From: Pseudomonadota bacterium
GTDB taxonomy: Bacteria; Chloroflexota; UBA6077; JAJPHF01
Direction: 5' to 3'
Assembly: GCA_021325365.1 (NCBI GenBank)
Contig: JAJPHF010000092.1
Coordinates: 1 to 64,000, forward strand
Length of the DNA stretch: 64,000 bases
Positions within the stretch are counted from its first letter, which is position 1. Each line of letters opens with the position of its first letter. Under the pieces are notes generated by a model. That model searched no databases. It saw only the letters and a list, made by a program, of their open reading frames with translations, and was not told the DNA's origin. Shown here piece by piece: positions 32,557 to 41,768 of this stretch. A program made the position numbers and the translations under genes.

Positions 32557-33543
32557 GTGAGACTGGGGCTCTCCCTGTGGCCCGACCGCGATCCGCGGGC
32601 GCTGGCCGAGCTGGCGGCCGCGGCCGAGGACGCCGGCTTCGACGACCTGTGGCTGCCCGACCACTACAACCTGCGCGACTGCGGGGTGGTGCTCACGCTC
32701 TGCGCCGCGCGCACGCGCCGCATCCGTCTGGGCACGGCGGTCGTGGCAGTCCTGCTGCGGCACCCGGCGATCCTCGCCTCGTTCTTCGCCACGCTGGACG
32801 AGATCTCGGACGGCCGGGCGCTGGCGGGCTTGGGCCCCGGCGGCTTCGAGGTGAAGAGCGAGCTGGCCGTCGGCACGCCCAGCCCCCTCTCGGCCACCCG
32901 CGAGGCGGTGCGGATCGTCCGCGACCTGTGCGCCGGCGAGCGGGTGGCGCTGCCCGGGGCGCGCGCCTTCCCGGTGACGAACGCGGGCCTCGCCTTCCGC
33001 CGCCCCGCGATTCCCATCTGGCTCGCGGGCCGCGGCGTGCGCATGCTGGAGCTGGCCGGCGAGGTGGCGGACGGCGTCATCACGCACGGCCTGGCGCGCG
33101 GCTACCTGGACCTGGTGAACGAGCAGGTGGCCGCGGGCGCGGCGCGCGGCGGCCGGCGCCGCGCGGACTGCCAGGTGGCGCTGATGTTCGAGATGCACTT
33201 GGACGAGGACTTGCAGCGCGCCCGCGACACGCTCCGGCCCGGCTGCCTGATGATGGCGGGCGGCGAGTACGCCGAGGCGCTCATCCCCCGTTACGGCCTC
33301 GATCCGGCGAAGGTGGCCCCCCTGCGGGCGGCCCTGCGCGCGGGCGATTCGGGCGCCGTGCGCCTGCTGGACGACGACATGGTCGACGCGTTCGCGGTCG
33401 GCGGGCCGCCGGGCTTCGTCGTCGAGCGGCTGCAAGCGATCCGCGACGCGGGCGTGGACGCGCTCATCGTCGGACCCGGCAAGCACGCCGACGCGGCGAC
33501 GATCGCGCGGCTCGGCAAGGTGCTGCACGAGGCGTACGGATGA
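32557..33543 (+). CDS. LLM-class (F420-type) flavin-dependent oxidoreductase
   Basis: A 328-residue TIM-barrel oxidoreductase starting at GTG 32557 after GGAGGTAGGGC. Typical segments: MRLGLSLWPDRDP, LAELAAAAEDAGFDDLWLPDHYN, RTRRIRLGTAVVAVLLRHPAILASFFATLDEISDGRALAGLGPGG and IPIWLAGRGVRMLELAGEVADGVITHG. These match F420-dependent methylene-tetrahydromethanopterin-reductase-like LLM proteins more than FMN alkanal monooxygenases. It overlaps the next gene by 4 bp (ATGA), so it is translationally coupled to the opine-type dehydrogenase. Confidence 0.88.
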   Translation: MRLGLSLWPDRDPRALAELAAAAEDAGFDDLWLPDHYNLRDCGVVLTLCAARTRRIRLGTAVVAVLLRHPAILASFFATLDEISDGRALAGLGPGGFEVKSELAVGTPSPLSATREAVRIVRDLCAGERVALPGARAFPVTNAGLAFRRPAIPIWLAGRGVRMLELAGEVADGVITHGLARGYLDLVNEQVAAGAARGGRRRADCQVALMFEMHLDEDLQRARDTLRPGCLMMAGGEYAEALIPRYGLDPAKVAPLRAALRAGDSGAVRLLDDDMVDAFAVGGPPGFVVERLQAIRDAGVDALIVGPGKHADAATIARLGKVLHEAYG

Positions 33544-34646
33544 GCGTGGCCGTCCTGGGCTCGGGCGCGGGCGCGCTGGCCGTCGCCGCCGACCTGGCGC
33601 GCGCCGGCCGCGATCCCGTGCTCGCCGACCTGCCGGCCTTCGCCGCGAACCTGGCGCCCGTCCGCGCGCGGGGCGGCGTGACGATGATGCTAGGCTGGGA
33701 CGGCCCGCAGGTCGCGCCGGTGCGGGTGGCCGACGACCTGGCGGCCGCGCTGCGCGGCGCCGACCTGGCGATCCTCGTCGTGCCCTGCTTCGGCCACGCG
33801 CCGTTCCTGGAGGCGCTGGCGCCGCTGCTGCACGACGGGCAGACGCTGCTCTTCTTCGGCGAGGGCAGCGGCACGCTTACGGCGCGGCGGGCGCTCCGGG
33901 CGGCCGGCAAGCGCGGCTTGCGTCTGGCCGAGACGAACACGCTGCCGTACGCCGCGCGCGTCGCCGGCCCGGGCGCCGTCAGCGCCGAGCGTAAGAGCGG
34001 CGGCGTGCTGCTGGCGGCGCTGCCCACGAGCGACACAGACGGCGTGCTCGCCCTCGTCCAAGACGTGTGGCCGTACCTCGCGCCGGCCGAATCGGTCTGG
34101 GAGACGGTGCTCGTCAACTACAATGCCATGGACCACGTGCCGACGGTGATCGCGAACGCGGGCGCGCTGGAGAACCGGACGGGTGGGATGCTGCTCTGGG
34201 GCGAGGGGGCGACGCCGAGCGTGGTGCGCGTGATCGAGGCCGTGGACGGCGAGATCCTGGCGCTGCGCGCGGCGCTCGGGCTGCGCGACCGGCGGCGCTA
34301 CCGCGACTTCCTCATCGCGCAGGGCTTCGCGCCGCCGAGCGACGATAGGCTGTACGCAGTGATGCAGGCGAGCCGGCTGATGGCCGCGCGCGTGGCCGCG
34401 GGCCCGGGCGCGCTGGGGACCCGCTACCTGACGGAGGACGTGCCGTACGCGCTGCGCCTGATCGCCAGCATCGGCGATGCGGTGGGCGTGGCGACGCCGG
34501 TGATCGACGGGCTGATCGCGCTGGCCGCGGCGCTGCTCGGCCGCGACCTGCGCCGCGAGGGGCGCACCCTGGCGGACTTCGGCCTGGCCGGGCTGGACGC
34601 CGCCGGGCTGCGGCGCTTCGCGGCGACGGGCGAGGGAGCGGCGTGA
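33540..34646 (+). CDS. NAD/NADP octopine/nopaline dehydrogenase family protein, copy 1
   Basis: A 368-residue opine-type dehydrogenase. The N-terminal Rossmann domain begins SVAVLGSGAGALAVAADLARAG (GxGxxA form) and contains LAILVVPCFGHAPFLEAL and LFFGEGSGTLTARR. The C-terminal helical domain holds the VNYNAMDHVPTVIANAGALENR His-containing active-site segment and YLTEDVPYALRLIASIGDAVGVATPVIDGLI. Enzymes of this family make or oxidise N-(1-carboxyalkyl)amino acids. The product of 37976-39094 is a close paralogue that shares long identical blocks. ATG 33540 overlaps the upstream stop. Confidence 0.9.
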   Translation: MSVAVLGSGAGALAVAADLARAGRDPVLADLPAFAANLAPVRARGGVTMMLGWDGPQVAPVRVADDLAAALRGADLAILVVPCFGHAPFLEALAPLLHDGQTLLFFGEGSGTLTARRALRAAGKRGLRLAETNTLPYAARVAGPGAVSAERKSGGVLLAALPTSDTDGVLALVQDVWPYLAPAESVWETVLVNYNAMDHVPTVIANAGALENRTGGMLLWGEGATPSVVRVIEAVDGEILALRAALGLRDRRRYRDFLIAQGFAPPSDDRLYAVMQASRLMAARVAAGPGALGTRYLTEDVPYALRLIASIGDAVGVATPVIDGLIALAAALLGRDLRREGRTLADFGLAGLDAAGLRRFAATGEGAA

Positions 34647-34757
34647 GCGATGCTACACGACCCTGGAGTGACGTAGGGACGCGCGGTGAGGGAGGCGGCC
34701 GAGCCTAATCGGCTCGCCGCGGCGCCCGGCCGGCGGCCGGGCGAGAGGAGCGGAGTC

Positions 34758-35819
34758 ATGCGGCTACACGGTCGAGCGTGGCTGGCGCCGGTCCTGGCGC
34801 TCGTGATGGCGGGCGCGGCTTGTAGCGCGGGCAGCGGCGGGACCGCGGCCCAGCCGAGCAAGCCGGCGGCGCCGGCGAGCGGCGGGCAGGCGACCGCGCC
34901 GGGCGCGGGCGCGCCCGACAAGGTGTCCTTCCGGCTCGGCTTCTTCCTCGCCGGCCAGCGCCTGCCCTACGTCACGGCGCTCGAGAAAGGCTACTACCAG
35001 GCCGAGAACCTCGACGTGGACCTGCGCGAGGGCGAGGGCGGCGTCGCGAACGCGCAGCTCGTGGCGAACGGCAACCTGATGATCGCCGAGAGCGACGCGG
35101 CGAGCACGGCCTCGCTGCGTGACAAGGGGATCAACCTGAAGGTGATCGCCACGTTCGGCCAGGTCACCTCGATGGCGATCGTCGCCTGGAAGGACGCCGG
35201 CGTGAACACGCCCGCCGACCTCGCCGGCAAGCGGCTGGGCGTCACGCCCGGCGAGGTGCCGCTGCTGATGCTGCCGGCCTACCTGGCGAACAACAAGGTC
35301 GACCCGGCCTCGGTCCGCCAGGTGCCGCTCGACGGCGCGACGAAGTTCACGACGTTCATCAACCATCAGACCGACGCGGCCACGACCTACATCACGAGCT
35401 TGCCGGCCCCATACTTTGCGCAGCAGGACCAGTTCAATCTGTTCATGTACAGCGACAGCGGTCTGTCGATGCTGGCCGATAGCCTGATGGTGACCGACGA
35501 CACGATTCGCAATCAGCCGGATGTGCTGCGGCGCTTCTTGCGGGCGACGGTGCGCGCTTTGAAGGACTGCGAGGCGGACGCCGCCGCGTGCGCGCAGTAT
35601 GCCAAGCAGTTCAAGGAGACCGCCGATCCCGACCTGTTGCTCAAGCAGTGGTCGCTCTGGGTGCCGCTGTGGCACACGGCGAACACGCGGGACAAGCCGA
35701 TCGGCTGGATGGCGGAGCAAGACTGGGTGGCGACGCTCGACATCCTGCGCAAGAACGGGCTGCTGAACACGCCCACGCAGCCGTCGGACGTCTACACCAA
35801 CGACTTTCTGCCGTCGTAG
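34758..35819 (+). CDS. NMT1/TauA-type ABC solute-binding lipoprotein
   Basis: A 353-residue lipoprotein; ATG 34758 follows GAGAGGAGCGG. The signal peptide WLAPVLALVMAGAAC ends in a lipobox Cys. A short linker precedes an NMT1/SsuA domain: SFRLGFFLAGQRLPYVTALEKGYYQAENLDVDL, NAQLVANGNLMIAESDAAS, GVNTPADLAGKRLGVTPGEVPLL and PTQPSDVYTNDFLPS at the C-terminus. It is followed by a matching permease and ATPase, so here the full importer is encoded. The location after an opine-type dehydrogenase suggests uptake of an N-substituted amino acid or a similar nitrogenous compound. Confidence 0.9.
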   Translation: MRLHGRAWLAPVLALVMAGAACSAGSGGTAAQPSKPAAPASGGQATAPGAGAPDKVSFRLGFFLAGQRLPYVTALEKGYYQAENLDVDLREGEGGVANAQLVANGNLMIAESDAASTASLRDKGINLKVIATFGQVTSMAIVAWKDAGVNTPADLAGKRLGVTPGEVPLLMLPAYLANNKVDPASVRQVPLDGATKFTTFINHQTDAATTYITSLPAPYFAQQDQFNLFMYSDSGLSMLADSLMVTDDTIRNQPDVLRRFLRATVRALKDCEADAAACAQYAKQFKETADPDLLLKQWSLWVPLWHTANTRDKPIGWMAEQDWVATLDILRKNGLLNTPTQPSDVYTNDFLPS

Positions 35820-35895
35820 AGCGAGGCCGCATTCGGTGAGAGCTTCGGCCGCTAGCGGTTTGCATAGTTTTTGAACGGGTCGGCAGCGTCGCGGT

Positions 35896-35940
35896 TGCGG
35901 CCTCGACGGCCGCCGCGGGCGACAAGCAACCCGCGCTACG
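35896..35940. repeat. Dispersed GC-rich intergenic repeat
   Basis: GCGGCCTCGACGGCCGC followed by CGGGC-N9-CCCGCGCTAC. It is related to copies near 37698-37721, 37779-37822 and 43174-43205. It lies between the binding protein and permease genes. Confidence 0.45.
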
Positions 35941-36012
35941 GCCGGTTGGGCTCTGGCCGCTCAGGCATTCGGCAAACGGCTCTAGGCGCGCGAGGGCTAG
36001 AGGGAGATCGCG

Positions 36013-36783
36013 GTGCGCAAGATCCCGCGCTGGCTGGAGGCGGTGCTGGTCGTCACCGTGACGATCGGGCTGTGGGAGCTGATCGTCTGGGCCTTCCACG
36101 TCAAGCCGTTCATCGTGCCGGCGCCGTCGCTGGTGGTGAAGCGGATCATCGCCCAGCCGGGCCTGTTCCTGGGTAACTCCTGGTACACCATGCAGGAGAT
36201 CGCCGTGGGCTTCGCCGCGGCGGTGGTCGTCGGCGTGCTGCTCGGCGTGCTGCTGGAGTCGTGGCCCTGGCTGGCGCGCACCGTCTACCCGCTGCTCGTC
36301 TCGACGCAGACGATCCCGAAGGTAGCGCTGGCGCCGCTGTTCATCATCTGGTTCGGCTTCGACATGACGCCGAAGATCATGATCACGTTCCTGATCGCCT
36401 TCTTCCCGGTCATCGTGGACACGGCCGGCGGGCTGGCGTCCGTCGATCCGGAGCTGCTGCGGCTCGCGCGGGTGATGCAGGGGAACGCCTGGCGGACGTT
36501 CTGGAAGGTGCGCCTGCCGAGCGCGCTGCCGCAGATGTTCGCCGGGTTCAAGGTGGCGTCCACCCTGGCCGTCGTGGGCGCGGTGGTGGGCGAGTTCGTG
36601 GGCGCCGACCGCGGGCTGGGCTGGCTGCTGATCCAGGCGAACGGCCAGGCCGACACCAGCCTGGCGTTCGCCGCCGTCCTGCTCATGGCGATCGTCGGCA
36701 CGCTGCTGTTCGAGCTAGTCGTACTGGCGGAGAGGTTGATCATTCCATGGCACACAACGGCGCAGAGCGAGCGGACCGCGTAG
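36013..36783 (+). CDS. ABC transporter permease (SsuC/TauC type)
   Basis: A 256-residue inner-membrane protein with about six transmembrane helices (for example LEAVLVVTVTIGLWELIVWAF, EIAVGFAAAVVVGVLLGVLL, PKIMITFLIAFFPVIVDTAGG). The cytoplasmic EAA loop reads LARVMQGNAWRTFWKVRLPSALPQMFAG. GTG 36013 follows AGAGGGAG and overlaps no gene; the 3' end overlaps the ATPase start by 37 bp. With the binding protein at 34758 and the ATPase at 36747 it forms a complete importer of the sulfonate/nitrate/taurine class. Confidence 0.93.
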   Translation: MRKIPRWLEAVLVVTVTIGLWELIVWAFHVKPFIVPAPSLVVKRIIAQPGLFLGNSWYTMQEIAVGFAAAVVVGVLLGVLLESWPWLARTVYPLLVSTQTIPKVALAPLFIIWFGFDMTPKIMITFLIAFFPVIVDTAGGLASVDPELLRLARVMQGNAWRTFWKVRLPSALPQMFAGFKVASTLAVVGAVVGEFVGADRGLGWLLIQANGQADTSLAFAAVLLMAIVGTLLFELVVLAERLIIPWHTTAQSERTA

Positions 36784-37610
36784 CGCTGGAGCCGCCGCCC
36801 GCCCGCGACCGCTACGTGGTGATCGACCACGTCAGCCACACCTTCCGGCGCCAGCAGCTAGGCAGCCTGGAGGTGCTGCGCGACGTGAGCCTGACGCTCG
36901 GGCGCGGCGAGTTCGTGGTGCTCGTCGGCCCGAGCGGCTGCGGCAAGTCCACGCTGCTGTCGATGGTGGCCGGGCTGCTGCGGCCGACGCAGGGGACGAT
37001 CACGATCGACGGCCAGCCGGTCACGGGGCCGAGCCCCCACCTGGGCATGGTGTTCCAGCGGCCGCTGCTGCTGACGTGGCGCACGACGCTCGACAACGTG
37101 CTGCTGCAAGCGGAGATGCGGGGGCTGCCGCGCCGCGCCTACGTGGATCACGCGCGCGAGCTGCTGGACCAGGTGGGCCTGGCGGGCTTCGAGCACTGCC
37201 GGCCGCACGAGCTATCAGGCGGCATGCAGCAGCGCGTAGCGCTTTGCCGGGCGCTGATCTGCCAGCCGACGCTCCTGCTGATGGACGAGCCGTTCGCCGC
37301 GCTCGACGCGCTCACGCGCGAGCAGATGGCGCTCGACCTCCAGCACCTCGGCCTGAGCCGCGGCGTGGCCGTGCTGTTCGTCACGCACTCGATCACCGAG
37401 GCGGTGCTGCTGGGCAACCGCATCGTCGTCATGTCGGCGCGGCCGGGCCGCATCGCCGGGGTGGTTGAGCCGCCGCTGGAGCGGCCGATCGACCTGCCAG
37501 AGATGAACTCGCGCGCGTTTGGCGACGCCTGTGCGGCCGTCCGCGAGCTGCTGGTGCGCGAGGGCGCGTTCGGCCGGCCCGACGCCGCCGCGAGCGGGCT
37601 CATTAGCTAA
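36747..37610 (+). CDS. ABC transporter ATP-binding protein (SsuB/TauB type)
   Basis: A 287-residue ATPase. Walker A VGPSGCGKSTLLSM, Q-loop VFQRPLLLTWRT, signature ELSGGMQQRVALCRAL, Walker B LLLMDEPFAALDALTR and the switch His in VLFVTHSITEAV are intact. ATG 36747 overlaps the permease gene by 37 bp, which suggests coupled translation. It energises uptake through the permease at 36013. The length and sequence fit the nitrate/sulfonate/taurine subfamily. Confidence 0.94.
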   Translation: MAHNGAERADRVALEPPPARDRYVVIDHVSHTFRRQQLGSLEVLRDVSLTLGRGEFVVLVGPSGCGKSTLLSMVAGLLRPTQGTITIDGQPVTGPSPHLGMVFQRPLLLTWRTTLDNVLLQAEMRGLPRRAYVDHARELLDQVGLAGFEHCRPHELSGGMQQRVALCRALICQPTLLLMDEPFAALDALTREQMALDLQHLGLSRGVAVLFVTHSITEAVLLGNRIVVMSARPGRIAGVVEPPLERPIDLPEMNSRAFGDACAAVRELLVREGAFGRPDAAASGLIS

Positions 37611-37975
37611 GGATGCGAGTGGAAGCGAGGCGAGCCTACGGCATGGTGCACAGTGGGTGAGCGGTTGGCGGCGCCGGATTGGGGGCCGGGACGGCCGCGG
37701 GCGGGCAGGACACCCGCCCCGACGGCACGCCGAGGGGCCGGTGGCGCGCGGTGGGTCGATGGTGAGCGGCGCCGGGTTGGCGGCCTCGACGGCCGCGGGC
37801 GGGCATGAAACCCGCCCCTACACCACGTCGCGTGCTCGGTTAGAGCGGGTGGCACGATGATCGGACCGAGCGACGCCGGCCGGGCGGCGCCGCTGTGCTG
37901 CGCCGCTGCGATGACTGGATGACGCTGTATCACGCGAGATTTACGCTGGCGGGCTTGGAATTGGGAGAGGTGGGC
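37611..37975. other. Intergenic region with two tandem-like GC-rich repeats
   Basis: Two related units about 100 bp apart (37663-37721 and 37765-37822) each end in a hairpin of the form GCGGGCGGGCA-N5-CCCGCCCC. They resemble the copies at 35896 and 43174. No gene is seen. GGGAGAGG before 37976 is the ribosome-binding site of the next gene. Confidence 0.5.
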
Positions 37976-39094
37976 ATGAGAGTCGCAGTGCTGGGCTCCG
38001 GCGGGGGCGCCCTGGCCGTGGCCGCGGACCTCGCGCAGGCGGGCCACCAGGCGGTGCTGGCCGACCTGCCGGCGTTCGCCGCGAACCTGGCGCCGGTGCG
38101 CGAGCAGGGCGGCGTGCGCGTCGGCGCGGGGCTCTACGGCTGGCGGGTGCAGCCCGTGGCCGTGGCGGCGGGCGTGGCCGAGGCGGTGGCGGGCGCCGAG
38201 CTAGTAATCGTCGTGGTGCCCTGCTTTGGGCACGAGCCGTTCGTCGAAGTGCTCACGCCGCTGCTCCAGGAGGGCCAGGCGCTCCTCTTCTTCGGCGAGG
38301 GCAGCGGCTCGATCATCGCGCGGCAGGCCCTCCTGCGGGCGGGCAAGGGCGGCGTCCGCGTCGGCGAGACGAACACGCTGCCGTACCTCGCGCGCCCGGC
38401 CGGGCCGGGCGGCGTGACGGCCGACCGCAAGACCGGCGGCGTCCTGCTGGCCGGGCTGCCCGCCGACCAGACCGCCGGCCTGGTCGCCCTGATCCACGAC
38501 GTGTGGGACTACGTCACCCCGGCCGGGTCGGTGTGGGAGACGGTGCTGGTCAACTACAACGCCATCGACCACGTCGCCACGATCGTTACGAACGTCGGCA
38601 CGCTGGAGAACCGGATGGGCGGCATGCTGCTCTGGGGCGAGGGCGCCACGCCGAGCGTGGTGCGCGCCATCGAGGCGGTGGACGGCGAGCTATTCGCCAT
38701 CCGGCAGGCGCTCGGGCTGCGCGACCGGCGGCGCTACCGCGACTTCCTCATCGCCCAGGGCTTCGCCCCGGACGCCGGCGACCTGTACGCGGTGATGCGC
38801 GCCAGCAAGCTCGTCCAGGGCTACGTGGCGACGGGGCCGCAGGCGCTCCAGACGCGCTTCCTGACCGAGGACGTGCCCTACGCGCTCGTGCTGGCGGCCT
38901 CGCTCGGCGACGCGGTCGGCGTGGACACGCCGGTGATCGACGGCCTGATCGCCCTCACCTCGGTCATGCTCCAGCGCGACTTCCGGGCCGAGGGCCGGAC
39001 GCTGGCGACGCTGGGCCTCGGCGGGCTGGACGCCGCGGGCCTGCGGCGGTTCGCGGAGACGGGCACGACCGCCGCCGCGGGGGTGAGCGCGTGA
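37976..39094 (+). CDS. NAD/NADP octopine/nopaline dehydrogenase family protein, copy 2
   Basis: A 372-residue paralogue of the protein at 33540. The Rossmann motif is VAVLGSGGGALAVAADLAQAG. Shared blocks include ADLPAFAANLAPVR, ETNTLPYLAR, MLLWGEGATPSVVRAIEAVDGE, GLRDRRRYRDFLIAQGFAP and LTEDVPYAL. The active-site segment is LVNYNAIDHVATIVTN. It overlaps the amidohydrolase start by 4 bp (GTGA), so it leads the operon that continues into the grd-like genes. An opine or N-alkyl amino acid is a plausible substrate for the pathway, but this is inference. Confidence 0.9.
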   Translation: MRVAVLGSGGGALAVAADLAQAGHQAVLADLPAFAANLAPVREQGGVRVGAGLYGWRVQPVAVAAGVAEAVAGAELVIVVVPCFGHEPFVEVLTPLLQEGQALLFFGEGSGSIIARQALLRAGKGGVRVGETNTLPYLARPAGPGGVTADRKTGGVLLAGLPADQTAGLVALIHDVWDYVTPAGSVWETVLVNYNAIDHVATIVTNVGTLENRMGGMLLWGEGATPSVVRAIEAVDGELFAIRQALGLRDRRRYRDFLIAQGFAPDAGDLYAVMRASKLVQGYVATGPQALQTRFLTEDVPYALVLAASLGDAVGVDTPVIDGLIALTSVMLQRDFRAEGRTLATLGLGGLDAAGLRRFAETGTTAAAGVSA

Positions 39095-40479
39095 GCCCGA
39101 GTGCGCCCCCGGTCGTCGCGATCCGCAACGTCACCGCCCTCGTCGGCGAGGACTTCACACCGCGGGTAGTGGACCTCGCGCTGGGCGACGGTCGGATCAC
39201 GGGGATCGCGCCGGCGGGGCAGGGCGAGGCCGCGGACGGTGCCGGCGCTGGCGGCGCGGCGCTCGACGGCCGCGGCCTGCTGGCCGTGCCCGGCTTCGCC
39301 GACGTCCATGACCACTTCCGCTTCCTGACGCCCGGCCTGCCGATCGGCGAGGGCCTGAAGCTCGACGAGTACCTGCGGGTGATGTGGCAGACCGGCCAGG
39401 CGATGGGGCCGACTGAGTATCGCCTGGGCGCCCGCCTGACGGCGCTCCAGCGGCTGAAGATGGGCATGACGACCGTCGTGGACCACTGCTACACCTTCCA
39501 CGCGCCCGGTCTCGACGAGGCGTCGCTGGAGGGCTACGCCGAGTGCGGCGTGCGCTGGCTGTACGCCCGCGGCATCATGACGCGGCCCTACGAGCCGGTG
39601 TGCGAGACCTGGGACGCGGCGGCCGCGCGGATGCGCGCGCTGGTCGAGGACGGCCGCGTGCCCGCCGACCGCTTCTTCGTGGCGCCGGTCAGCATCCGCC
39701 AGACCCACCCCGACGAGTACCGCCGCGCGCGCGACCTGGCCGACGCGCTGGGCTGCGGCCTGTACACGCACGTCTCCGAGACGGCGGCCGAGCAGGAGGT
39801 GTGGCAGCGCGAGTGCGGCGCCACGCCGATCCGCGCGCTCGACCAGCTAGGGTTCCTCACGCCGCGGACGGTGCTCGTCCACTGCGTCATCCTCGACGAC
39901 GGCGAGATCGCGCTGCTGCGCGAGCGGGGCTGCCACGTCGTCCACTGCCCGACGAACCACATGAAGCTCGCCAAGGGCTTCACGCGCGTGCCCGATCTCT
40001 TGCGCGCGGGCGTGAACGTGTGCATCGGCCTTGACGGGTCGAGCGACATGCTGGTCGAGATGCGCAGCGAGCTAGGGATGCACGCCGCCCACCGCCTCGA
40101 CCCGACCGCCGTGTCGAAGCTCGACGCGCTGCGCATGGCGACGATCAACGGCGCCCGCGCCCTCGGGCTCGGCGAGACGACGGGCCTCATCGCGCCGGGG
40201 CGCGCGGCCGACCTGGTGCTGATCGACCTGCGCTCGCTGCTGCAGACGCCCGTCGTGGACCCGGTCTACGCGCTCGTCTACGCCACGCACGCCGGCCTGA
40301 TCCGCCACGTGCTGGTCGACGGACGGCTGGTCGTCCGCGACGGGCGTTCGACGCTCGTGGACGAGGACGCGCTGCTCGAAGAAGCCGAGGCCATCGTGGC
40401 GGCCTACCTGCGCCGTATCGGCTTCGAGCCGGGGCCCTGGCTCGCGCCGGCCCCGGCCCACCTCGCGGGGAGCTACTGA
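39091..40479 (+). CDS. Amidohydrolase-superfamily (deaminase/chlorohydrolase-like) metal hydrolase
   Basis: A 462-residue TIM-barrel hydrolase starting at GTG 39091. Metal ligands are recognisable: HxH in FADVHDHFRFL, His in LYTHVSETAAEQEVW, His in VLVHCVILDD and Asp in GLDGSSDMLVEM. The arrangement matches the SsnA/guanine deaminase/atrazine-chlorohydrolase group, which uses one metal ion to hydrolyse C-N or C-Cl bonds. The C-terminal small domain (GLIAPGRAADLVLIDL, VRHVLVDGRLVV-like) is present. The gene is coupled to the opine-type dehydrogenase upstream, and the GrdE-like gene starts 2 bp after its stop. Confidence 0.9.
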   Translation: MSPSAPPVVAIRNVTALVGEDFTPRVVDLALGDGRITGIAPAGQGEAADGAGAGGAALDGRGLLAVPGFADVHDHFRFLTPGLPIGEGLKLDEYLRVMWQTGQAMGPTEYRLGARLTALQRLKMGMTTVVDHCYTFHAPGLDEASLEGYAECGVRWLYARGIMTRPYEPVCETWDAAAARMRALVEDGRVPADRFFVAPVSIRQTHPDEYRRARDLADALGCGLYTHVSETAAEQEVWQRECGATPIRALDQLGFLTPRTVLVHCVILDDGEIALLRERGCHVVHCPTNHMKLAKGFTRVPDLLRAGVNVCIGLDGSSDMLVEMRSELGMHAAHRLDPTAVSKLDALRMATINGARALGLGETTGLIAPGRAADLVLIDLRSLLQTPVVDPVYALVYATHAGLIRHVLVDGRLVVRDGRSTLVDEDALLEEAEAIVAAYLRRIGFEPGPWLAPAPAHLAGSY

Positions 40480-40481
40480 CC

Positions 40482-41759
40482 ATGCTGACACGCACCACCC
40501 ATCCGGTCCGCGAGGTCGCGGCGGGCGCCGCCGGCTACCGCGACGGCCGCCTGTCGCTCGACCTCGACGCGCTGACGGCGCTCGTGACCGACGATCCGCG
40601 CATCGCCGCGGCCCACCTCGCCGTCGTCCAGCCGGGCGAGCGCACGCGCGTGCTGAACGTGCTCGACGTGTTCGACGCGCGCAAGAAAGAGGACGGCCCG
40701 ACCTATCCCGGCTTCGACGGTCCGCCGGTCGCCGCCGGGAGCGGTCGGACCCACGTGCTCGACGGCTTCCAGATCGTCGCCTCGGGCCTGCTGCCCACCG
40801 GCGAGGGCGGGCTGATGGTCGCCCGCCAGGCGTTCATCGACTACTGGGGCGAGGGCGCGCGCTGGAGCCCGTTCGCGGCGACACCGACACTGGCCGTCGA
40901 CGTGCGCCTCGATCCGGCGATCCAGGACAAGGCGGTGGCCGACGACGCCGTGCGCCGCGCGCTGATCCGCCTCTCGACGGCCATCGGCGCGCTGGCCGTG
41001 GACGCAGCCGACGGCGCCGACGAGCAGGTTCCGGCCTCGTGGGAGCGCCCGTCGGCCGCGGCCGGCGGCCCGCCGCGCGTCGCCTACGTCTACCAGATCC
41101 AGTCGCAGGGCGCGCTGCTGGAGACGTTCCTCTACGGCGCCGACATCGCCTTCATGTACCCGACGCTGATCGAGGCCGCGGAATTGCTCGACGGGGCGAT
41201 GGTCTCGGGCAACCACGGCCTGCAGACGAACCCGACGGTCCACCACACCAGCAACCCGGTCCTGCGGCGGCTGCTGGCGGAGGAGCGCGCCGGGCGCCTG
41301 ACTCTCTTGCCCGTCGTGCTGATGGAGGGCCATCACAAGTCCACGCCCGCCAAGCAGCGCTCGGCGGCCCACGCGGTGCAGCTCCTGCGCGCGCTGCGGG
41401 CCGAGGGCGCCGTGTTCACCCAGGAGGGCGGCGGCATGTCGATCGTCGACCAGATGCTGACGATCGAGGGCGCCACCGCGGCCGGCATCCGCTGCGTGGG
41501 CATCACCTACGAGATGGCCGGCGAGCAAGGCGCCGACACGCCGCTGATCTACTACTCGTCGGCCGCGCGCCACCTGGTGTCCACGGGCAACCGCGAGGAG
41601 CGCGTGACGGTGGACGCCGCCGAGCGCGTCGTCGGCCTGGACACCGGGGAATCCACCTTCGGTGCCAATCTGGGCGGGCCGCTGACCGTGCCGCTGTACG
41701 CGCTCTACTGCTCGACCTCGCAGGTGGGCGGGACGCGCGTGCGCGCCGTGGCCGTGTAG
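40482..41759 (+). CDS. grdE: Glycine/sarcosine/betaine reductase component B alpha/beta subunit homologue (GrdE-like), atypical
   Basis: A 425-residue relative of GrdE, the proprotein that is normally cleaved before a cysteine to give a pyruvoyl group that binds the amino substrate. Matching segments: LAVVQPGERTRVLNVLDVF, AAGSGRTHVLDGFQIVASG, RVAYVYQIQSQGALLETFLYG (family VGYVYMLQTQGLLHDTYVYG) and SGNHGLQTNPTVHHTSNP (family SGNC...NPTYVHMNN). Where clostridial GrdE has the processing Cys after SGN, this protein has His245, so self-cleavage to a pyruvoyl group is not expected. The start ATG 40482 is 2 bp after the amidohydrolase stop, and grdB follows 9 bp after its end. Confidence 0.85.
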   Translation: MLTRTTHPVREVAAGAAGYRDGRLSLDLDALTALVTDDPRIAAAHLAVVQPGERTRVLNVLDVFDARKKEDGPTYPGFDGPPVAAGSGRTHVLDGFQIVASGLLPTGEGGLMVARQAFIDYWGEGARWSPFAATPTLAVDVRLDPAIQDKAVADDAVRRALIRLSTAIGALAVDAADGADEQVPASWERPSAAAGGPPRVAYVYQIQSQGALLETFLYGADIAFMYPTLIEAAELLDGAMVSGNHGLQTNPTVHHTSNPVLRRLLAEERAGRLTLLPVVLMEGHHKSTPAKQRSAAHAVQLLRALRAEGAVFTQEGGGMSIVDQMLTIEGATAAGIRCVGITYEMAGEQGADTPLIYYSSAARHLVSTGNREERVTVDAAERVVGLDTGESTFGANLGGPLTVPLYALYCSTSQVGGTRVRAVAV

Positions 41760-41768
41760 GAGCAAGGT

